Positions 53,714 to 63,227 of a DNA stretch of 64,000 nt are shown here, piece after piece; positions within the stretch are counted from its first letter, which is position 1; each line of letters opens with the position of its first letter. Source of the stretch: Candidatus Propionivibrio dominans (GTDB taxonomy: Bacteria > Pseudomonadota > Gammaproteobacteria > Burkholderiales > Rhodocyclaceae); the NCBI GenBank assembly GCA_016709335.1, contig JADJNC010000011.1:124001-188000 (forward strand), written 5' to 3'. Position numbers and translations under genes: made by a program. A model generated the notes under the pieces. It saw nothing but the letters and a program-made list of their open reading frames with translations, had not been told where the DNA came from and did no database searches.

Positions 53714-53911
53714 TTGAACCCGGCGGCCGGAGCGATGAGAGTATTTCTAAGAAGCCGAATGCGCTTCGATTTGATCACCCGAAAAGACATCGATTTCGCT
53801 ATGCACCGCCTCAACCACCGCCCCCGAAAATACCTCGGCTTCAAAACACCACATGAGGTCTTTATGAACCAGCTACACTCTCGTCATTACGTTGTTGCAC
53901 TTCAGACTTGA
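53714..53911 (+). pseudogene. IS30-family transposase, C-terminal remnant
   Basis: The frame reads RFDLITRKDIDFAMHRLNHR, PRKYLGFKTPHEVF and a tail to the stop at 53911. This is the conserved end of IS30 transposases (LN.RPRK.LgfkTP.EvF). The HTH and most of the DDE core are missing, and the first dozen codons are unrelated. A truncated remnant. Confidence 0.8.
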
Positions 53912-54417
53912 ATCCGCCAGCATTCCAGTTTCTTTCAGGTGGGTACCGGAAACTAGACGGCAGAGCAATCGGCGCTGACGCAAAAGTGTTGCTCGACGCG
54001 GGAACGATCAATGCCGAAGAATTCCCCAGGCTCAAGACCAAGGCGCCCGCTTAACCTAAGGTTTGCGAATTGACGGGACCATCTTTGAAACTGTCAAATC
54101 GAAGGGGCAAGTCAAAATTTGATTCGACCAGGCGTCTGTCAGTAATCTGCAAACGCAGCTTGTTTTCCCCTGTCCCTAGCAACAGACACCACTCGCAGAG
54201 GTGAAGAAATTTGCGTATTTTCTGAGTGTTCCATTACCCCAGAATTAGGCATTGACAGGGGTGAAAAGGGCAATGATACTTTACAGGCAGGATTTGTTTT
54301 CTCTACCTGTGACCAAGCCGAGATTGCAAATGGAAGTTGTCAAGGTGCGCCAGCGACTGCAATCAATTTGAGCGGACCGCGCTGGTATTTATTCGATGTT
54401 TTATTATGGAGAATGCG
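53912..54417. other. Intergenic stretch, possible coding debris
   Basis: No intact gene was recognised. A frame ending at 54051 reads LDGRAIGADAKVLLDAGTIN then AEEFPRLKTKAPA, reminiscent of a SHOCT-like tail. A second open frame from about 54150 to 54424 lacks a start codon and matches nothing. I treat both as debris. Confidence 0.35.
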
Positions 54418-54801
54418 ATGCTGATGAAACTGGATTTGCGGGCGGCGCTGTTCGGCGCTTGCGCGTTGTTTTCTGTGGCCTCGGCCAATGTCCTGGCGGA
54501 TGAAGTTCCCCTGGTCACCGGCGAACTGTGGAGCAAGTCGTCTGGTGAGTTGAAGAAGGCTTATCTCATTGGAGTTGCCAATACGCTCCAGGTCGAAGCG
54601 GCCTATCAGGGGTGCGAATCCGCCGCCCGATAGCCAGAGTCTTATCCCGCGTACTGCCAAGGGCTTGAAAGGCCATTCGCTTGAAAGTGTGAGTGCAGCG
54701 CTCGACAAATGGTACGCCGCGAATCCCGGCAAATGCAGCGACCGGTACTCGAAACCATCTGGTTCGAAATCATCGTACCGGGACTTCAGAAATACAAATA
54801 A
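54418..54801 (+). pseudogene. Small exported protein (Rap1a/Tai-like), with two frameshifts
   Basis: A signal peptide (LMKLDLRAALFGACALFSVA, cleavage after VLA) leads to GELWSKSSGELKKAYLIGVA and NTLQVEAAYQG. A frame change near 54603-54615 is followed by SLIPRTAKGLKGHSLESVSA and ALDKWYAANPGK. A second change near 54730 gives QRPVLETIWFEIIVPGLQKY to a stop at 54799-54801. Restored length is about 127. I recall a family of periplasmic proteins ending in this pattern, related to Rap1a/Tai-type immunity proteins, but the assignment is weak. Confidence 0.6.
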
Positions 54802-54813
54802 CGGAGACATAAA

Positions 54814-55035
54814 ATGAAAACAGTTCGTTTGATGGTGGTCATCGTAGCGGTGTCGAGTGTGCTCGGCTGCACGGACATGAGCACAAAGCAGCAGGGAACC
54901 TTAAGTGGTGCGGCCATTGGTGGGGCCGCAGGTGCAGGCATCGCTGCCATCGCCGGGGGCAGCGCATGGACTGGTTTGGCGGTCGGTGCCGTTGCCGGTG
55001 GCGTCGCCGGCAATATCAAGGCTAATCAACAATAG
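54814..55035 (+). CDS. Glycine-zipper lipoprotein
   Basis: A 73-residue protein with a lipoprotein signal (VVIVAVSSVLGC, lipid Cys at 19). The mature part is mostly a glycine zipper (GTLSGAAIGGAAGAGIAAIA and GLAVGAVAGGVAGN), the kind seen in SlyB/OmpA-like and YMGG proteins that insert in or stiffen the outer membrane. A GGAG site precedes the ATG, and the gene lies 13 bases after the frameshifted periplasmic gene. Confidence 0.85.
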   Translation: MKTVRLMVVIVAVSSVLGCTDMSTKQQGTLSGAAIGGAAGAGIAAIAGGSAWTGLAVGAVAGGVAGNIKANQQ

Positions 55036-55543
55036 CCACAACACCTGTCAGGCCAGCACCATGGGCATCGCTCCGGAGGCATCAATGGTGTTGGCCCAGT
55101 GGGCATGTGAGCAGATACGAGTTTCGGCAAGCCCACCCGGCACAATGTGCCCTGCATTGATCCGGTGAAACGCCGATTCTGGGTAGCAAGCACTCAGCGA
55201 GTAAGCTGGCGGCAGACTGGCTGGTTGATCAAACAAGCCGCAGAAGCTGATTGATGAGGCGGTTTCGGCATGTTTGTTGTGCCTTCGCAAAGGCAAGGCG
55301 AGCTGGAAGCTGTTGGCGCAAGTCCGTGCTTGAACTATCGCTTAGGCTTTGTTGCCGTGCTTACATGGTCCGTAGGTGCTGACGGCAAATCCTCAGACTG
55401 AATTAAATGTTCAGCGAGCTGCAAGGCAATGAGGGAGTTGAATACATCTTAAAACCTCATTCATCATGTCCCCAGGGGAATTCCCTGCGGGTCATGTTTG
55501 AAGCGGTTTCAACTGCGTTCTACCGGTCCAAGGGCTTCCCCGA
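55036..55543. other. Intergenic stretch without recognisable gene
   Basis: It lies downstream of the glycine-zipper gene and the converging amidohydrolase gene. A minus-strand frame of about 80 codons (55048-55296) resembles no family I know. No clear terminator or repeat was seen. Confidence 0.45.
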
Positions 55544-56779
55544 TCAGGCCGGCCGGCTGAAAAACGGCGCGGTCTCGAATACCGGCTTCGGAAAGCTGTG
55601 GCCCTCCTTGTTCAGGCTGCGTTTCAGTACGAAATCGTAGAGCAAGACGTTAATGTCGCGCAGCCGGCGCAAGGGCTCGACGGTGCTCGCATCGAGCAGG
55701 CGCAAATCGACCAGCGCCTTCAGGGAAATCAGGGGCACGACGCCGGGCAGGGGATAATCCGAGCCGTTCAACAGGCGCTCGTGCCAATCGCGACGCTCGA
55801 GCAGTGTGGAGACCACGCTCATCCGGTTGCTTTGCGTAATCGCCGAGATATCGCCGAACAGGTTGGCGCGATAGCGCGCATCATCCATCAGTTGCGCGAA
55901 CAGGTCGAAGTTGCCGAGTTTCGCCGAATGCTCCTCGTCGATGTGCCCGCAGCCCAGCGAAGCACAGTGCGCCACCACCACGCGCACCCCGGCGTCGAGC
56001 GCTCGTCGCAGGCGCAGCGGGTTGCCCAGGTGCTCGCCGAAGCCATGCACCGCACGCTCGTCGCCGGCATGGGTGATGAGCGGCATGCGCAAGGCGACGA
56101 GTTTGGCGTAAAAGCGCTCGCAGCGTGCGTCGGCAGGGTCGATGTTTTGTGCCGAGGGCAGCCACTTGATGGCCCGTGCGCCGCGCGCCGCCGCAGCGTC
56201 AAGCCGGTCGAGAGCGCGCGGGTCGTAAGGATGAATCGACGCCACCCACTCGAAATGCGCAGGGTGGCTGAAGGCCAGAACGGCGACAAAGTTGTCCGGT
56301 ACATAAAGGGTCGAGCGCTCCGCCAGTGGTGCCCCGGCCTCATCGCGCGCCCAGTCGAAAGCGAAGAGAAGCGCATGGAACCCGGGGGGCATTCCCCGGC
56401 ACTGCGCCAGCAGGCGCTCGACGAAACTGGTGTCGACCTTGCCCGGCGTTTCGTCCACGCAGGAAGCGTTGACGTAGAACTCACGCTGCACGTAGCCGCG
56501 TGGATGCCAGAACTGCTCCATGCGCGGATTGAACCACAGGCCGCTGCCCGAATCGCCATTGCCGAACACATGGCAATGGGAGTCCCAGACTTTGGCCGCG
56601 TCGAGCCCGTTCCACGCGGCCGTGATCAGGGGATGATCGCGCAGGTCGGCCGGCAGTTCGGCAAGGCAGGCATTGAACACCCCGTCACGCAACGAGAAAT
56701 CGCAGCCCGTGAGCAGCCCGCCTGCCGCGACGCTGGCGCCGAGCAGCAGACGGCGTCGCTTGATCCCGAACGGAGTCAC
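55544..56779 (-). CDS. Exported amidohydrolase family protein
   Basis: A 411-residue protein with a twin-arginine-like N-terminus (KRRRLLLGASVAAGGLLTGC) that also carries a lipobox Cys at 25, so it is exported and possibly lipid-anchored. The TIM-barrel hydrolase motifs are WDSHCHVFGNG (HxH metal ligands), RGARAIKWLPSAQNID, MPLITHAGDE (His), VVVAHCASLGCG (His) and LLNGSDYPLPG (Asp). This fits the amidohydrolase_2 group. Substrate unknown. It is read in the same direction as, and 55 bases after, the binding-protein gene. Confidence 0.9.
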   Translation of the reverse strand: MTPFGIKRRRLLLGASVAAGGLLTGCDFSLRDGVFNACLAELPADLRDHPLITAAWNGLDAAKVWDSHCHVFGNGDSGSGLWFNPRMEQFWHPRGYVQREFYVNASCVDETPGKVDTSFVERLLAQCRGMPPGFHALLFAFDWARDEAGAPLAERSTLYVPDNFVAVLAFSHPAHFEWVASIHPYDPRALDRLDAAAARGARAIKWLPSAQNIDPADARCERFYAKLVALRMPLITHAGDERAVHGFGEHLGNPLRLRRALDAGVRVVVAHCASLGCGHIDEEHSAKLGNFDLFAQLMDDARYRANLFGDISAITQSNRMSVVSTLLERRDWHERLLNGSDYPLPGVVPLISLKALVDLRLLDASTVEPLRRLRDINVLLYDFVLKRSLNKEGHSFPKPVFETAPFFSRPA

Positions 56780-56834
56780 GTCAGGCCTGTTGCAACGCGA
56801 GAAAAATTCTCAGTTGTACAGATCGGTGGGTGGT

Positions 56835-57698
56835 TCAGTTGGGAATCGAATTGAGCAGGAACATGGCCGCCAGCAGACCGGTCGGCCGCCCCAGCTTGCC
56901 CAGCCACTGGGCGAAGATCTGTTCGATGTCGCCGCCCATGTAGACCTGCGTCAGCGCCTTGTTGACCTCGAGTCGGAAGGCCGAGTCGTTGCGCGGCATG
57001 GCCATCGCATAGGGTTCGATCGACAGATCCTCGGCGACCAGCGCCAGCTTGGCGGGTTCCTTGGCCTGAACGGCCAGCCCGACGAGTTTGACCTTGTCGC
57101 CGGCATAGGCGTCGACCTTGCCTTCCTCAAGCATCACCAGGCCGGCATTGGCATCGGCGACGGTGACCACCGTGGCACTGAGCTGGCGCAGGCGCAGCAG
57201 GTCATTGAGCCGGGTCTCGGTGGTCGTTCCCTTGAGCACCGCGACGCGCTTGCCAGCCAGGTCGGTGAGCTGATTGACCGGCGATCCGGCCTTGACCAGC
57301 AGCCCGCCGCCATCGATGAAGATCAGATTGGAAAAGTCGACATTGGCCAGACGCGACTGCGTCTGCGTCGTATTGGCGCATTCGAGATCGGCACGACCCT
57401 TGGCGACCATCTGCAGGCGTTCGCTGACCGAACCGGCAATCCAGTTCACCTTCAGGTTGGTGTCGCCAACCGCACGCGCAATCTGCGCAATCACGCGTTT
57501 GCACAGGTCGATCGAATACCCGGCCGGCTCGTTGTTGGGTCCGGCAAAGGAGAACGGCAAGGAATCGGGGGAATAGGCGACGTTGATGGCCTTCGCCGCC
57601 TTGATCTTGCCCAGTGTTGCGGAGCCGGTCTGCGCCGTGGCGGTGCCGCTCGTCAGCGTGGCGGCGAGGATGAGTGCTGCAAGAAGAGTCTTGATCAT
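56835..57698 (-). CDS. Amino-acid-type ABC transporter substrate-binding protein
   Basis: A 287-residue periplasmic binding protein (SBP_bac_3). The ATG at 57698 follows GAGG at five bases and opens a signal peptide ending near GTATA. The two-lobe PBPb fold is clear: INVAYSPDSLPFSFAGPNNE, GYSIDLCKRVIAQIA, VNWIAGSVSERLQMVAKGRA, DLECANTTQTQSRLANVDFS and AGKRVAVLKGTT. The ligand is probably a polar amino acid. No permease or ATPase gene accompanies it, so it could serve a transporter encoded elsewhere. Confidence 0.9.
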   Translation of the reverse strand: MIKTLLAALILAATLTSGTATAQTGSATLGKIKAAKAINVAYSPDSLPFSFAGPNNEPAGYSIDLCKRVIAQIARAVGDTNLKVNWIAGSVSERLQMVAKGRADLECANTTQTQSRLANVDFSNLIFIDGGGLLVKAGSPVNQLTDLAGKRVAVLKGTTTETRLNDLLRLRQLSATVVTVADANAGLVMLEEGKVDAYAGDKVKLVGLAVQAKEPAKLALVAEDLSIEPYAMAMPRNDSAFRLEVNKALTQVYMGGDIEQIFAQWLGKLGRPTGLLAAMFLLNSIPN

Positions 57699-57950
57699 GG
57701 AGTCCTCGATTTCATTTGAGAGAAGGAATAGGAAACATTGCGTGCTGTTCCCCTGGCTGGATAATCCGCGGAGCAGTCTACTACAGCTTTTCGCCACTTC
57801 ACAAATTGCAATGATTGTTTCGCAATTATTCCAGGTGGTTACATCCGGCTAGCCAGCACTTTGGCTTCTTGTCAGTAGAGACGTGGAGTAGTAGGCTTCA
57901 GCAAAACCGCTACTAATCGCCTTTCTGCATTATGTTCTCCATATCGGATC

Positions 57951-58265
57951 TTGCCCGGGGTGTTGTTCCCGGTCATCATGGCGCTCATTCAGTTCGAGAA
58001 TCCGAATGTGATCCTTTCGGTGTTACTGGGACTGGTGCTCGCCCAGTTCCTGATTGGCAATTTTCTCGATCCCTATGTCATGGGCAACTCGCTCAACCTC
58101 AGTCCGTTTGCCATCCTGGTCAGCCTGGCGATCTGGTCGGAATTGTGGGGTATCGCCGGCGCATTTCTGGCGGTCCCGATTACTGCCGTCGTGGCCATCA
58201 TTTTTTCAGAGTTTCTGAGTACTCGCCCGATTGCTGTCCTTCTCTCGCGCAACGGCAGGCTATGA
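57951..58265 (+). pseudogene. AI-2E/PerM family transporter, C-terminal fragment
   Basis: About 104 codons resembling the end of AI-2E family transporters: LFPVIMALIQFENPNVILSV, LAQFLIGNFLDPYVMGNSLN, LSPFAILVSLAIWSELWGIA and GAFLAVPITAVVAIIFSEF. The family length is about 350, so two thirds of the gene is gone, and no normal start is present (only TTG at 57951). The break lies in the 57700-57950 interval next to the divergent binding-protein gene. Confidence 0.78.
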
Positions 58266-58395
58266 GTCAAGCGACCGGAAATTTCCCCGAACCCGGGCCT
58301 TTGCCGCAATGCTCGCGTGCCAGCGTGCTACGCCGGCGCTGGTGCGGCCGGGCAATCCCCACGACAAGCCTCGCCGGCCGGCAGGGAATCGGGCC

Positions 58396-59289
58396 ATGAT
58401 TTTCAGGGACATCATGGATCTGTTCAAGGCGGCTGCCGTGAACTGGGTGCATGACTATGCGCAGAGCATGGGGGCGGCCTTGGCCTTTTACACGATGTTT
58501 TCGATTGCTCCCCTGCTGTTGATCGTGATTTCGATCGCCGGATTATTTTTCGGCGAGCAAGCTGCGCGTGGCGAAATCTATGCACAACTGCAAGCCATGC
58601 TTGGAACACCTGGAGCACTGGCCGTTCGGGGGCTGCTGGAAAGCGCCGGCAAGCCAGCCGAAAGCGTGATGGCGACACTCTTCGGACTGATCTTTCTGTT
58701 CATTGGTGCGACATCCGTCTTCGCCGAACTGCAGGACGCGCTCAACCGAATCTGGCGGGTGCCGCAAAAGATCAGAATCTCCGGTCTGTGGAGTTTGCTG
58801 CGTGCCCGCCTGTTGTCCTTCGGCATGATTCTCGGAATCGGCTTCCTGCTGACTGTTTCGCTGGCCTTCAGTGCTGCTCTGGCCGCTTTGAGCAAGTGGC
58901 TGGATCCGCATGCCACAGGCTGGGCCACGGTCGAGAATGCAAGCGAAGTCACACTCGGCGTCCTGCTGGCGACGGCGGTTTTTGCCATGATCTACAAGTC
59001 CATGCCGCGCGTTCGGATCCACTGGAAAGATGTCTGGGTTGGTGCAATCGTCACATCGCTACTGTTTATCACCGGCAAGGCGCTGATCGGTGCCTACATC
59101 GGCAGGAGCGGCATTTCGTCCCATTTCGGCGTTTCAGCCTCGCTGATCATTGTGCTGCTGTGGGTTTATTATTCGGCCCAGATTTTCCTTTTCGGTGCGG
59201 AATTTACCTGGGTCTACTCGCACAAGTTCGGTTCGCGCAAAGGGCAGGCCTTGCCAGGAGCCGCCGGCGAACTCCCGGCAAAAGACTGA
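58396..59289 (+). CDS. YihY/BrkB family inner-membrane protein
   Basis: A 297-residue membrane protein from ATG 58396; the frame is open to 58231 without family support. Family marks are SMGAALAFYTMFSIAPLLLI, ELQDALNRIW, IGFLLTVSLAFSAALAAL, YKSMPRVRIHWKDVWVGAIV, and SLIIVLLWVYYSAQIFLFGA with the final EFTWVYSHKFGS. Six or so helices are expected. Older annotations as ribonuclease BN are wrong for this family; the function is unclear. Confidence 0.92.
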   Translation: MIFRDIMDLFKAAAVNWVHDYAQSMGAALAFYTMFSIAPLLLIVISIAGLFFGEQAARGEIYAQLQAMLGTPGALAVRGLLESAGKPAESVMATLFGLIFLFIGATSVFAELQDALNRIWRVPQKIRISGLWSLLRARLLSFGMILGIGFLLTVSLAFSAALAALSKWLDPHATGWATVENASEVTLGVLLATAVFAMIYKSMPRVRIHWKDVWVGAIVTSLLFITGKALIGAYIGRSGISSHFGVSASLIIVLLWVYYSAQIFLFGAEFTWVYSHKFGSRKGQALPGAAGELPAKD

Positions 59290-59296
59290 GGGACTG

Positions 59297-59500
59297 TCAG
59301 CGCATCGGATGCTTGTTTCGCGTTCTGTTTTTCCAGCAACGCAAACCAAACCAGACCAGCGAGCAGACGCTGGCAATGAATGCGGCGCGGATGATTTCCA
59401 GGTGTCCTTCCGTCAGCAGATCCCAGGCGACAAATCCGAAGAAAATGCCAATCCCTTCGGCAATCGGGAATGTTGTGCGGGGAGCTGCCATGGAATTCAA
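59297..59500 (-). CDS. Small hypothetical membrane protein
   Basis: A 67-residue protein with two hydrophobic segments (AEGIGIFFGFVAWDLLT and RAAFIASVCSLVWFGLRC) and a basic tail. It converges with the YihY gene and is read in the same direction as rstB. No family was recognised. I keep it because the composition looks like a real two-helix protein, but a chance frame is possible. Confidence 0.5.
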   Translation of the reverse strand: MNSMAAPRTTFPIAEGIGIFFGFVAWDLLTEGHLEIIRAAFIASVCSLVWFGLRCWKNRTRNKHPMR

Positions 59501-59739
59501 TCCACTTTGTTCCCGGAGCGTATAGTGCTTTCGTTGGTACTGGAATCGGGGCTATTCTGACAGCATTGAAATTGGCAGTTACAGGCCTGGGTGTCGGTTT
59601 CGAGTAAATGCTGGCGGGCGTTGGCGAGAAAGCGTTCGCGAATCTGATTGAATTGGTGCATGGCGAACTTCTCCATCTGTAGGCTTTTGAAAGGCCTTCA
59701 TGATAGTCGGGCTGAGCGCCTGTGTCTTCCGTGCTTTCG

Positions 59740-61152
59740 TCAGGATTGCGTGACGCTCTGTAACAGCGGCCAACTGAGCGTAAAGCGTGCACCACCGAGC
59801 GGTGATTCGTCGGCGCTTGCCGTGCCGCCATGCTGTTCCAGGACCAGCCGCACGATGGCCAGTCCCAGACCGTAGCCGCCGGTAGCACGGTCGCGCGAAC
59901 GATCGAGCCGGGTGAAGGCGGAGAAGACGCTCTGGCGTTCTTCAGGTGGAATGCCGATGCCATCGTCGTCGACATGCACCCGAATGCGCTCGCCGTCCAC
60001 TTCGGCGCTGACGACGATTTTTGATCTGGCGTACTTGAGCGCGTTGCGCAGCAGGTTGGTAACGGCATAAGGCATGCTTTTCAGATCGAGTTCTACGCGT
60101 TGCGCTGCCGGCAAGGCATGGCAATCGACGCTCAATTCGAGCGCACGGCCGAGAATGCGTATGGATTCAACTTCTTCCTCAAGCCAGGGGGCCAGTTCGA
60201 CCGGCGTCAGATGCAGCTCGGGCTGCTCGCGCTCGTAACGCGCGTAGGTGAGGCTGGAGTCGATCAGGTTGTCGAGTTCATCGAGATCGACTTCCATCAA
60301 TTGCCACAGACGTTCACGTTCAACGCGATCATCGGTTTCTGCCAGCATTTCGAGTGCAAAGCGCATGCGTGCGATCGGCGTGCGCAGTTCGTGCGAGATC
60401 GCGCTCGACAGTTCCTTCTGGGTGGCGATCAGGCGCTGGATTCGTTCGGCCATGCCGTTGAGCGTTTCGGTCAGCAGATCAAAGGCGCGACTGCGCGCAT
60501 CCGGTGCACGAGTTTCAAAGTGGCCATCACCGAGCGCTCGCGCCGTCTGCCGCAGTGCTTCAAGGTCGCGCCACACGGGGCGCACCCAGAACCAGACGGC
60601 GATGGCCAGGCACAGGCCGATCAGGCTCCAGGTCAGCAGGCGGATGCGCAGTTCGAGCGGCAGGGCACGCGGCCGATCCGGATTGGCGTCGGGCGACAGC
60701 GGGCCGACGACCAGGATCTGGGGCGTTTGCTTCAACCGGTGGTAGAGAATATCGCCATCGACGTCAATCACCAGTTCGCCGTCGTCAAGTTTCTCGGCTT
60801 GCCTGGGTGAAAGTTTCAGGGTCCAGCGGTCAACAATATCGAGTTTGTAGGCAAACTTTTCGTCAAGAGCCTTGATGGTTTTTGGCCATTCCGAGCGAGG
60901 CTTGCGAAACAGGTCGTCTTCAATCAAGACGATGGTGACTTGCATGAAGCGGCTGGTGTAGTCGTCGGTAATTCCCTTGACGGCGGTCGAAATGACAAAA
61001 TCGGCAAAAAAGGCGATGGCCACGAAGGAGCCCATCACCAGCAGGTAGAAGTTCAAGAACAGCCGTGACAGGCTGTAACGGCCGCGCCATGGCGCCGGCT
61101 TGTAGCGCCCGAGGATGTCGAGCAGGCTGTTGTTGCGACTATGCCCAGTCAT
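59740..61152 (-). CDS. rstB: Two-component sensor histidine kinase, RstB-like
   Basis: A 470-residue inner-membrane kinase; the start at 61152 overlaps the regulator gene by 14 bases. TM1 lies near 30-55 and a periplasmic sensor loop spans about 55-180. TM2 is near 185-205, then come HAMP, HisKA with SSAISHELRTPIARMRFALE (phospho-His), and HATPase_c with the N box LLRNALKYAR, VDDDGIGIPPEER and GGYGLGLAIVRLV. The sensor region resembles RstB (LYHRLKQTPQILVVGPL). It should phosphorylate the RstA-type regulator encoded just upstream in the operon. Confidence 0.92.
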   Translation of the reverse strand: MTGHSRNNSLLDILGRYKPAPWRGRYSLSRLFLNFYLLVMGSFVAIAFFADFVISTAVKGITDDYTSRFMQVTIVLIEDDLFRKPRSEWPKTIKALDEKFAYKLDIVDRWTLKLSPRQAEKLDDGELVIDVDGDILYHRLKQTPQILVVGPLSPDANPDRPRALPLELRIRLLTWSLIGLCLAIAVWFWVRPVWRDLEALRQTARALGDGHFETRAPDARSRAFDLLTETLNGMAERIQRLIATQKELSSAISHELRTPIARMRFALEMLAETDDRVERERLWQLMEVDLDELDNLIDSSLTYARYEREQPELHLTPVELAPWLEEEVESIRILGRALELSVDCHALPAAQRVELDLKSMPYAVTNLLRNALKYARSKIVVSAEVDGERIRVHVDDDGIGIPPEERQSVFSAFTRLDRSRDRATGGYGLGLAIVRLVLEQHGGTASADESPLGGARFTLSWPLLQSVTQS

Positions 61153-61858
61153 GCTTGCTGAACAGATAGCCTTTGCCGCGTACCGTCTTGATGCGAGTCG
61201 GGTTTTCCGGATCGTCGCCGAGCTTGCGCCGTAGCCTAGAAATACGCGCATCGATCGAGCGGTCCAGACCGTCGAAGCCGATACCGCGCAATTGCTGAAG
61301 CAGATCGTCGCGCGACAGGATGCTGCCGGCGTGGCGGGCGAGCAACCACAGCAGGTCGAATTCGGCCGTGGTCAGGTCGATGCTTTCGTCACCCAGGTGG
61401 GTGCTGCGCGTTGACTGACTGATGCGGAAATTGCCAAAGACAAGTTGCGCCGAGCTGTCCGCTGCCGGGCTTTCGCCTCCCGCACTGACGTTGCCGGGCG
61501 AACGGCGCAGCAAGGCCTTGATGCGCGCCAGCAGAAGACGCGGTTGCACCGGCTTGGCAATGTAATCATCGGCGCCGAGTTCGAGGCCGAGGATCTGGTC
61601 GAGGTCTTCGTCGCGTGCCGTCAGCATCAGGATCACCCCCTTGTACCTGGTGCGTACGGCACGGCAGACTTCGAAGCCATCCTTGCCGGGGAGCATGACA
61701 TCGAGGATCACCAGTTCGGGATCCTCCTTCAGGATCCGCGCTTCGGCGCTATCGCCACGGGCTTCGATGGCGACCTCGAAGTCGTTCTTGCGCAGATATT
61801 CGGCCGTCAGATTGGCGAGGCGCTCATCGTCCTCGACCAGCAGGATATGTGTTTTCAT
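61139..61858 (-). CDS. rstA: Response regulator, OmpR/RstA family
   Basis: A 239-residue regulator. The receiver domain has ILLVEDDERLANL (acidic pair), the phospho-acceptor Asp in ELVILDVMLPGKDGFEV, LMLTARDEDLDQI and the Lys of ADDYIAKPVQP. The C-terminal winged helix is of OmpR type (DLTTAEFDLLWLLARHAGSI, GIGFDGLDRSIDARISRLRR and the wing TRIKTVRGKGYLF). It is the first gene of the rstAB operon, overlapping rstB. Confidence 0.94.
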   Translation of the reverse strand: MKTHILLVEDDERLANLTAEYLRKNDFEVAIEARGDSAEARILKEDPELVILDVMLPGKDGFEVCRAVRTRYKGVILMLTARDEDLDQILGLELGADDYIAKPVQPRLLLARIKALLRRSPGNVSAGGESPAADSSAQLVFGNFRISQSTRSTHLGDESIDLTTAEFDLLWLLARHAGSILSRDDLLQQLRGIGFDGLDRSIDARISRLRRKLGDDPENPTRIKTVRGKGYLFSKHDWA

Positions 61859-62057
61859 GGCGCAATGATAACGGGTTGCAGGCTCGGGAGGAACTTGCCC
61901 CCTGAAAAATTCCCGGCGACGCCCGGAATGGGCCTAAATGCTGCACCCACGCCTTTTTTTGGTCAAGCCAGCCGGAATTGGTTGGAATAGGTTGGAATAG
62001 GTTTTGCCGATCCGCTGAAATGACTTAGAATCGCTGGCACAATTTACTGGAGGTGCT

Positions 62058-63182
62058 ATGTACGCTGGAATCGTCGATTGGCCGTGGTGGGCTTATGTAC
62101 TGGTGACGCTGGGCCTGACGCAAGTGACGATTGCCGCAGTGACCATCTACCTGCACCGGCATCAGGCGCATCGTGCGCTGGATCTGCACCCGCTGCCGGC
62201 CCATTTTTTCCGTTTCTGGCTGTGGCTGACGACCGGCATGGGGACCCGGGAGTGGGCGTCGATTCACCGCAAGCATCACGCCAAATGCGAGACACCGGAA
62301 GATCCGCACAGTCCGCAGGTTTATGGCATCAACCGCGTGTTGTGGGGCGGCGTCTTCCTCTACGTCAAGGAAGCTCACAACCCGGAAACGCTCAGGCGTT
62401 ACGGGCGCGGTACGCCGGAAGACTGGATCGAGAATCATCTTTATACACCCTGGCAGAAGATCGGTATCGTGGTCATGCTGGGCATTGATGTGGCGCTCTT
62501 TGGCCTGGTCTGGGGAACGCTGATGTGGGCGGTACAGGTGGCCTGGATTCCATTCTGGGCGGCCGGTGTGGTCAATGGCCTCGGGCACTTCTGCGGCTAC
62601 CGGAATTTCAATTCGCCCGATGCCAGCAAGAATATTTTCCCGATCGGGATTCTGATCGGCGGCGAGGAACTGCATAACAATCATCATACCTATCCGACAT
62701 CGGCCCGGCTTTCCAACAAATGGTACGAGTTCGATCTGGGCTGGATGTATATCTGTATTCTTTCCGCACTGGGTCTGGCGCAGGTGAAGAAACTGGTGCC
62801 TGTCCCGAATCTCGGAACAGCCCGTCAGACCATTGATTTCGATACCCTGCAGGCGGTTATCGCCAACCGTTACGACGTTCTCGCGGGCTACGCCAAGACC
62901 TTGAAACACCTCTATCACGAGGAGCTTGGCAAAGCGCACAACGGGATAAATTTCAAGGGCCTGAAACGCTGGCTGGCGGTGGACGCCAGCGCGGTACCCG
63001 AGGATTTGCGTGCTCGTCTCGAACAGCTCCTGAAGCAGAGCAGTGCGCTGCAAACGGCCTATGCCATGCGCGCAGAACTGGTGGCCTTGTGGGAACGCTC
63101 CAACGCCTCGCGCGAGCAACTGATCAGGGAATTGCAGGACTGGTGCCAGCGCGCCGAGAGTTCGGGTGTTCGCCAGTTGTAG
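62058..63182 (+). CDS. Acyl-CoA/acyl-lipid fatty acid desaturase
   Basis: A 374-residue membrane di-iron desaturase of the delta-9 type. Three histidine boxes are seen: HRHQAHR near residue 33, HRKHHAKC near 72, and HNNHHTYP near 213. Hydrophobic segments between them form the four-helix core. The C-terminal 120 residues, after the last box, form a charged helical tail. It introduces a double bond into fatty acids, affecting membrane fluidity. GGAGG precedes the ATG. Divergent from rstA. Confidence 0.92.
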   Translation: MYAGIVDWPWWAYVLVTLGLTQVTIAAVTIYLHRHQAHRALDLHPLPAHFFRFWLWLTTGMGTREWASIHRKHHAKCETPEDPHSPQVYGINRVLWGGVFLYVKEAHNPETLRRYGRGTPEDWIENHLYTPWQKIGIVVMLGIDVALFGLVWGTLMWAVQVAWIPFWAAGVVNGLGHFCGYRNFNSPDASKNIFPIGILIGGEELHNNHHTYPTSARLSNKWYEFDLGWMYICILSALGLAQVKKLVPVPNLGTARQTIDFDTLQAVIANRYDVLAGYAKTLKHLYHEELGKAHNGINFKGLKRWLAVDASAVPEDLRARLEQLLKQSSALQTAYAMRAELVALWERSNASREQLIRELQDWCQRAESSGVRQL

Positions 63183-63227
63183 GAGCTCTCGCTGCGCTTG
63201 CGCAGTTATTCGCTGGCCTGATAAAAG

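Noticed and set aside
54150..54424. Open frame with several Cys upstream of the small exported gene
   Set aside because: It lacks any start codon and resembles no family; chance or debris is more likely.
55598..56854. Plus-strand open frame of about 418 codons
   Set aside because: It lies opposite the amidohydrolase gene, whose metal-ligand motifs are clear on the minus strand.
59579..59773. Small minus-strand frame between rstB and the small membrane protein
   Set aside because: The composition is unlike a real protein, with no ribosome site or family match.
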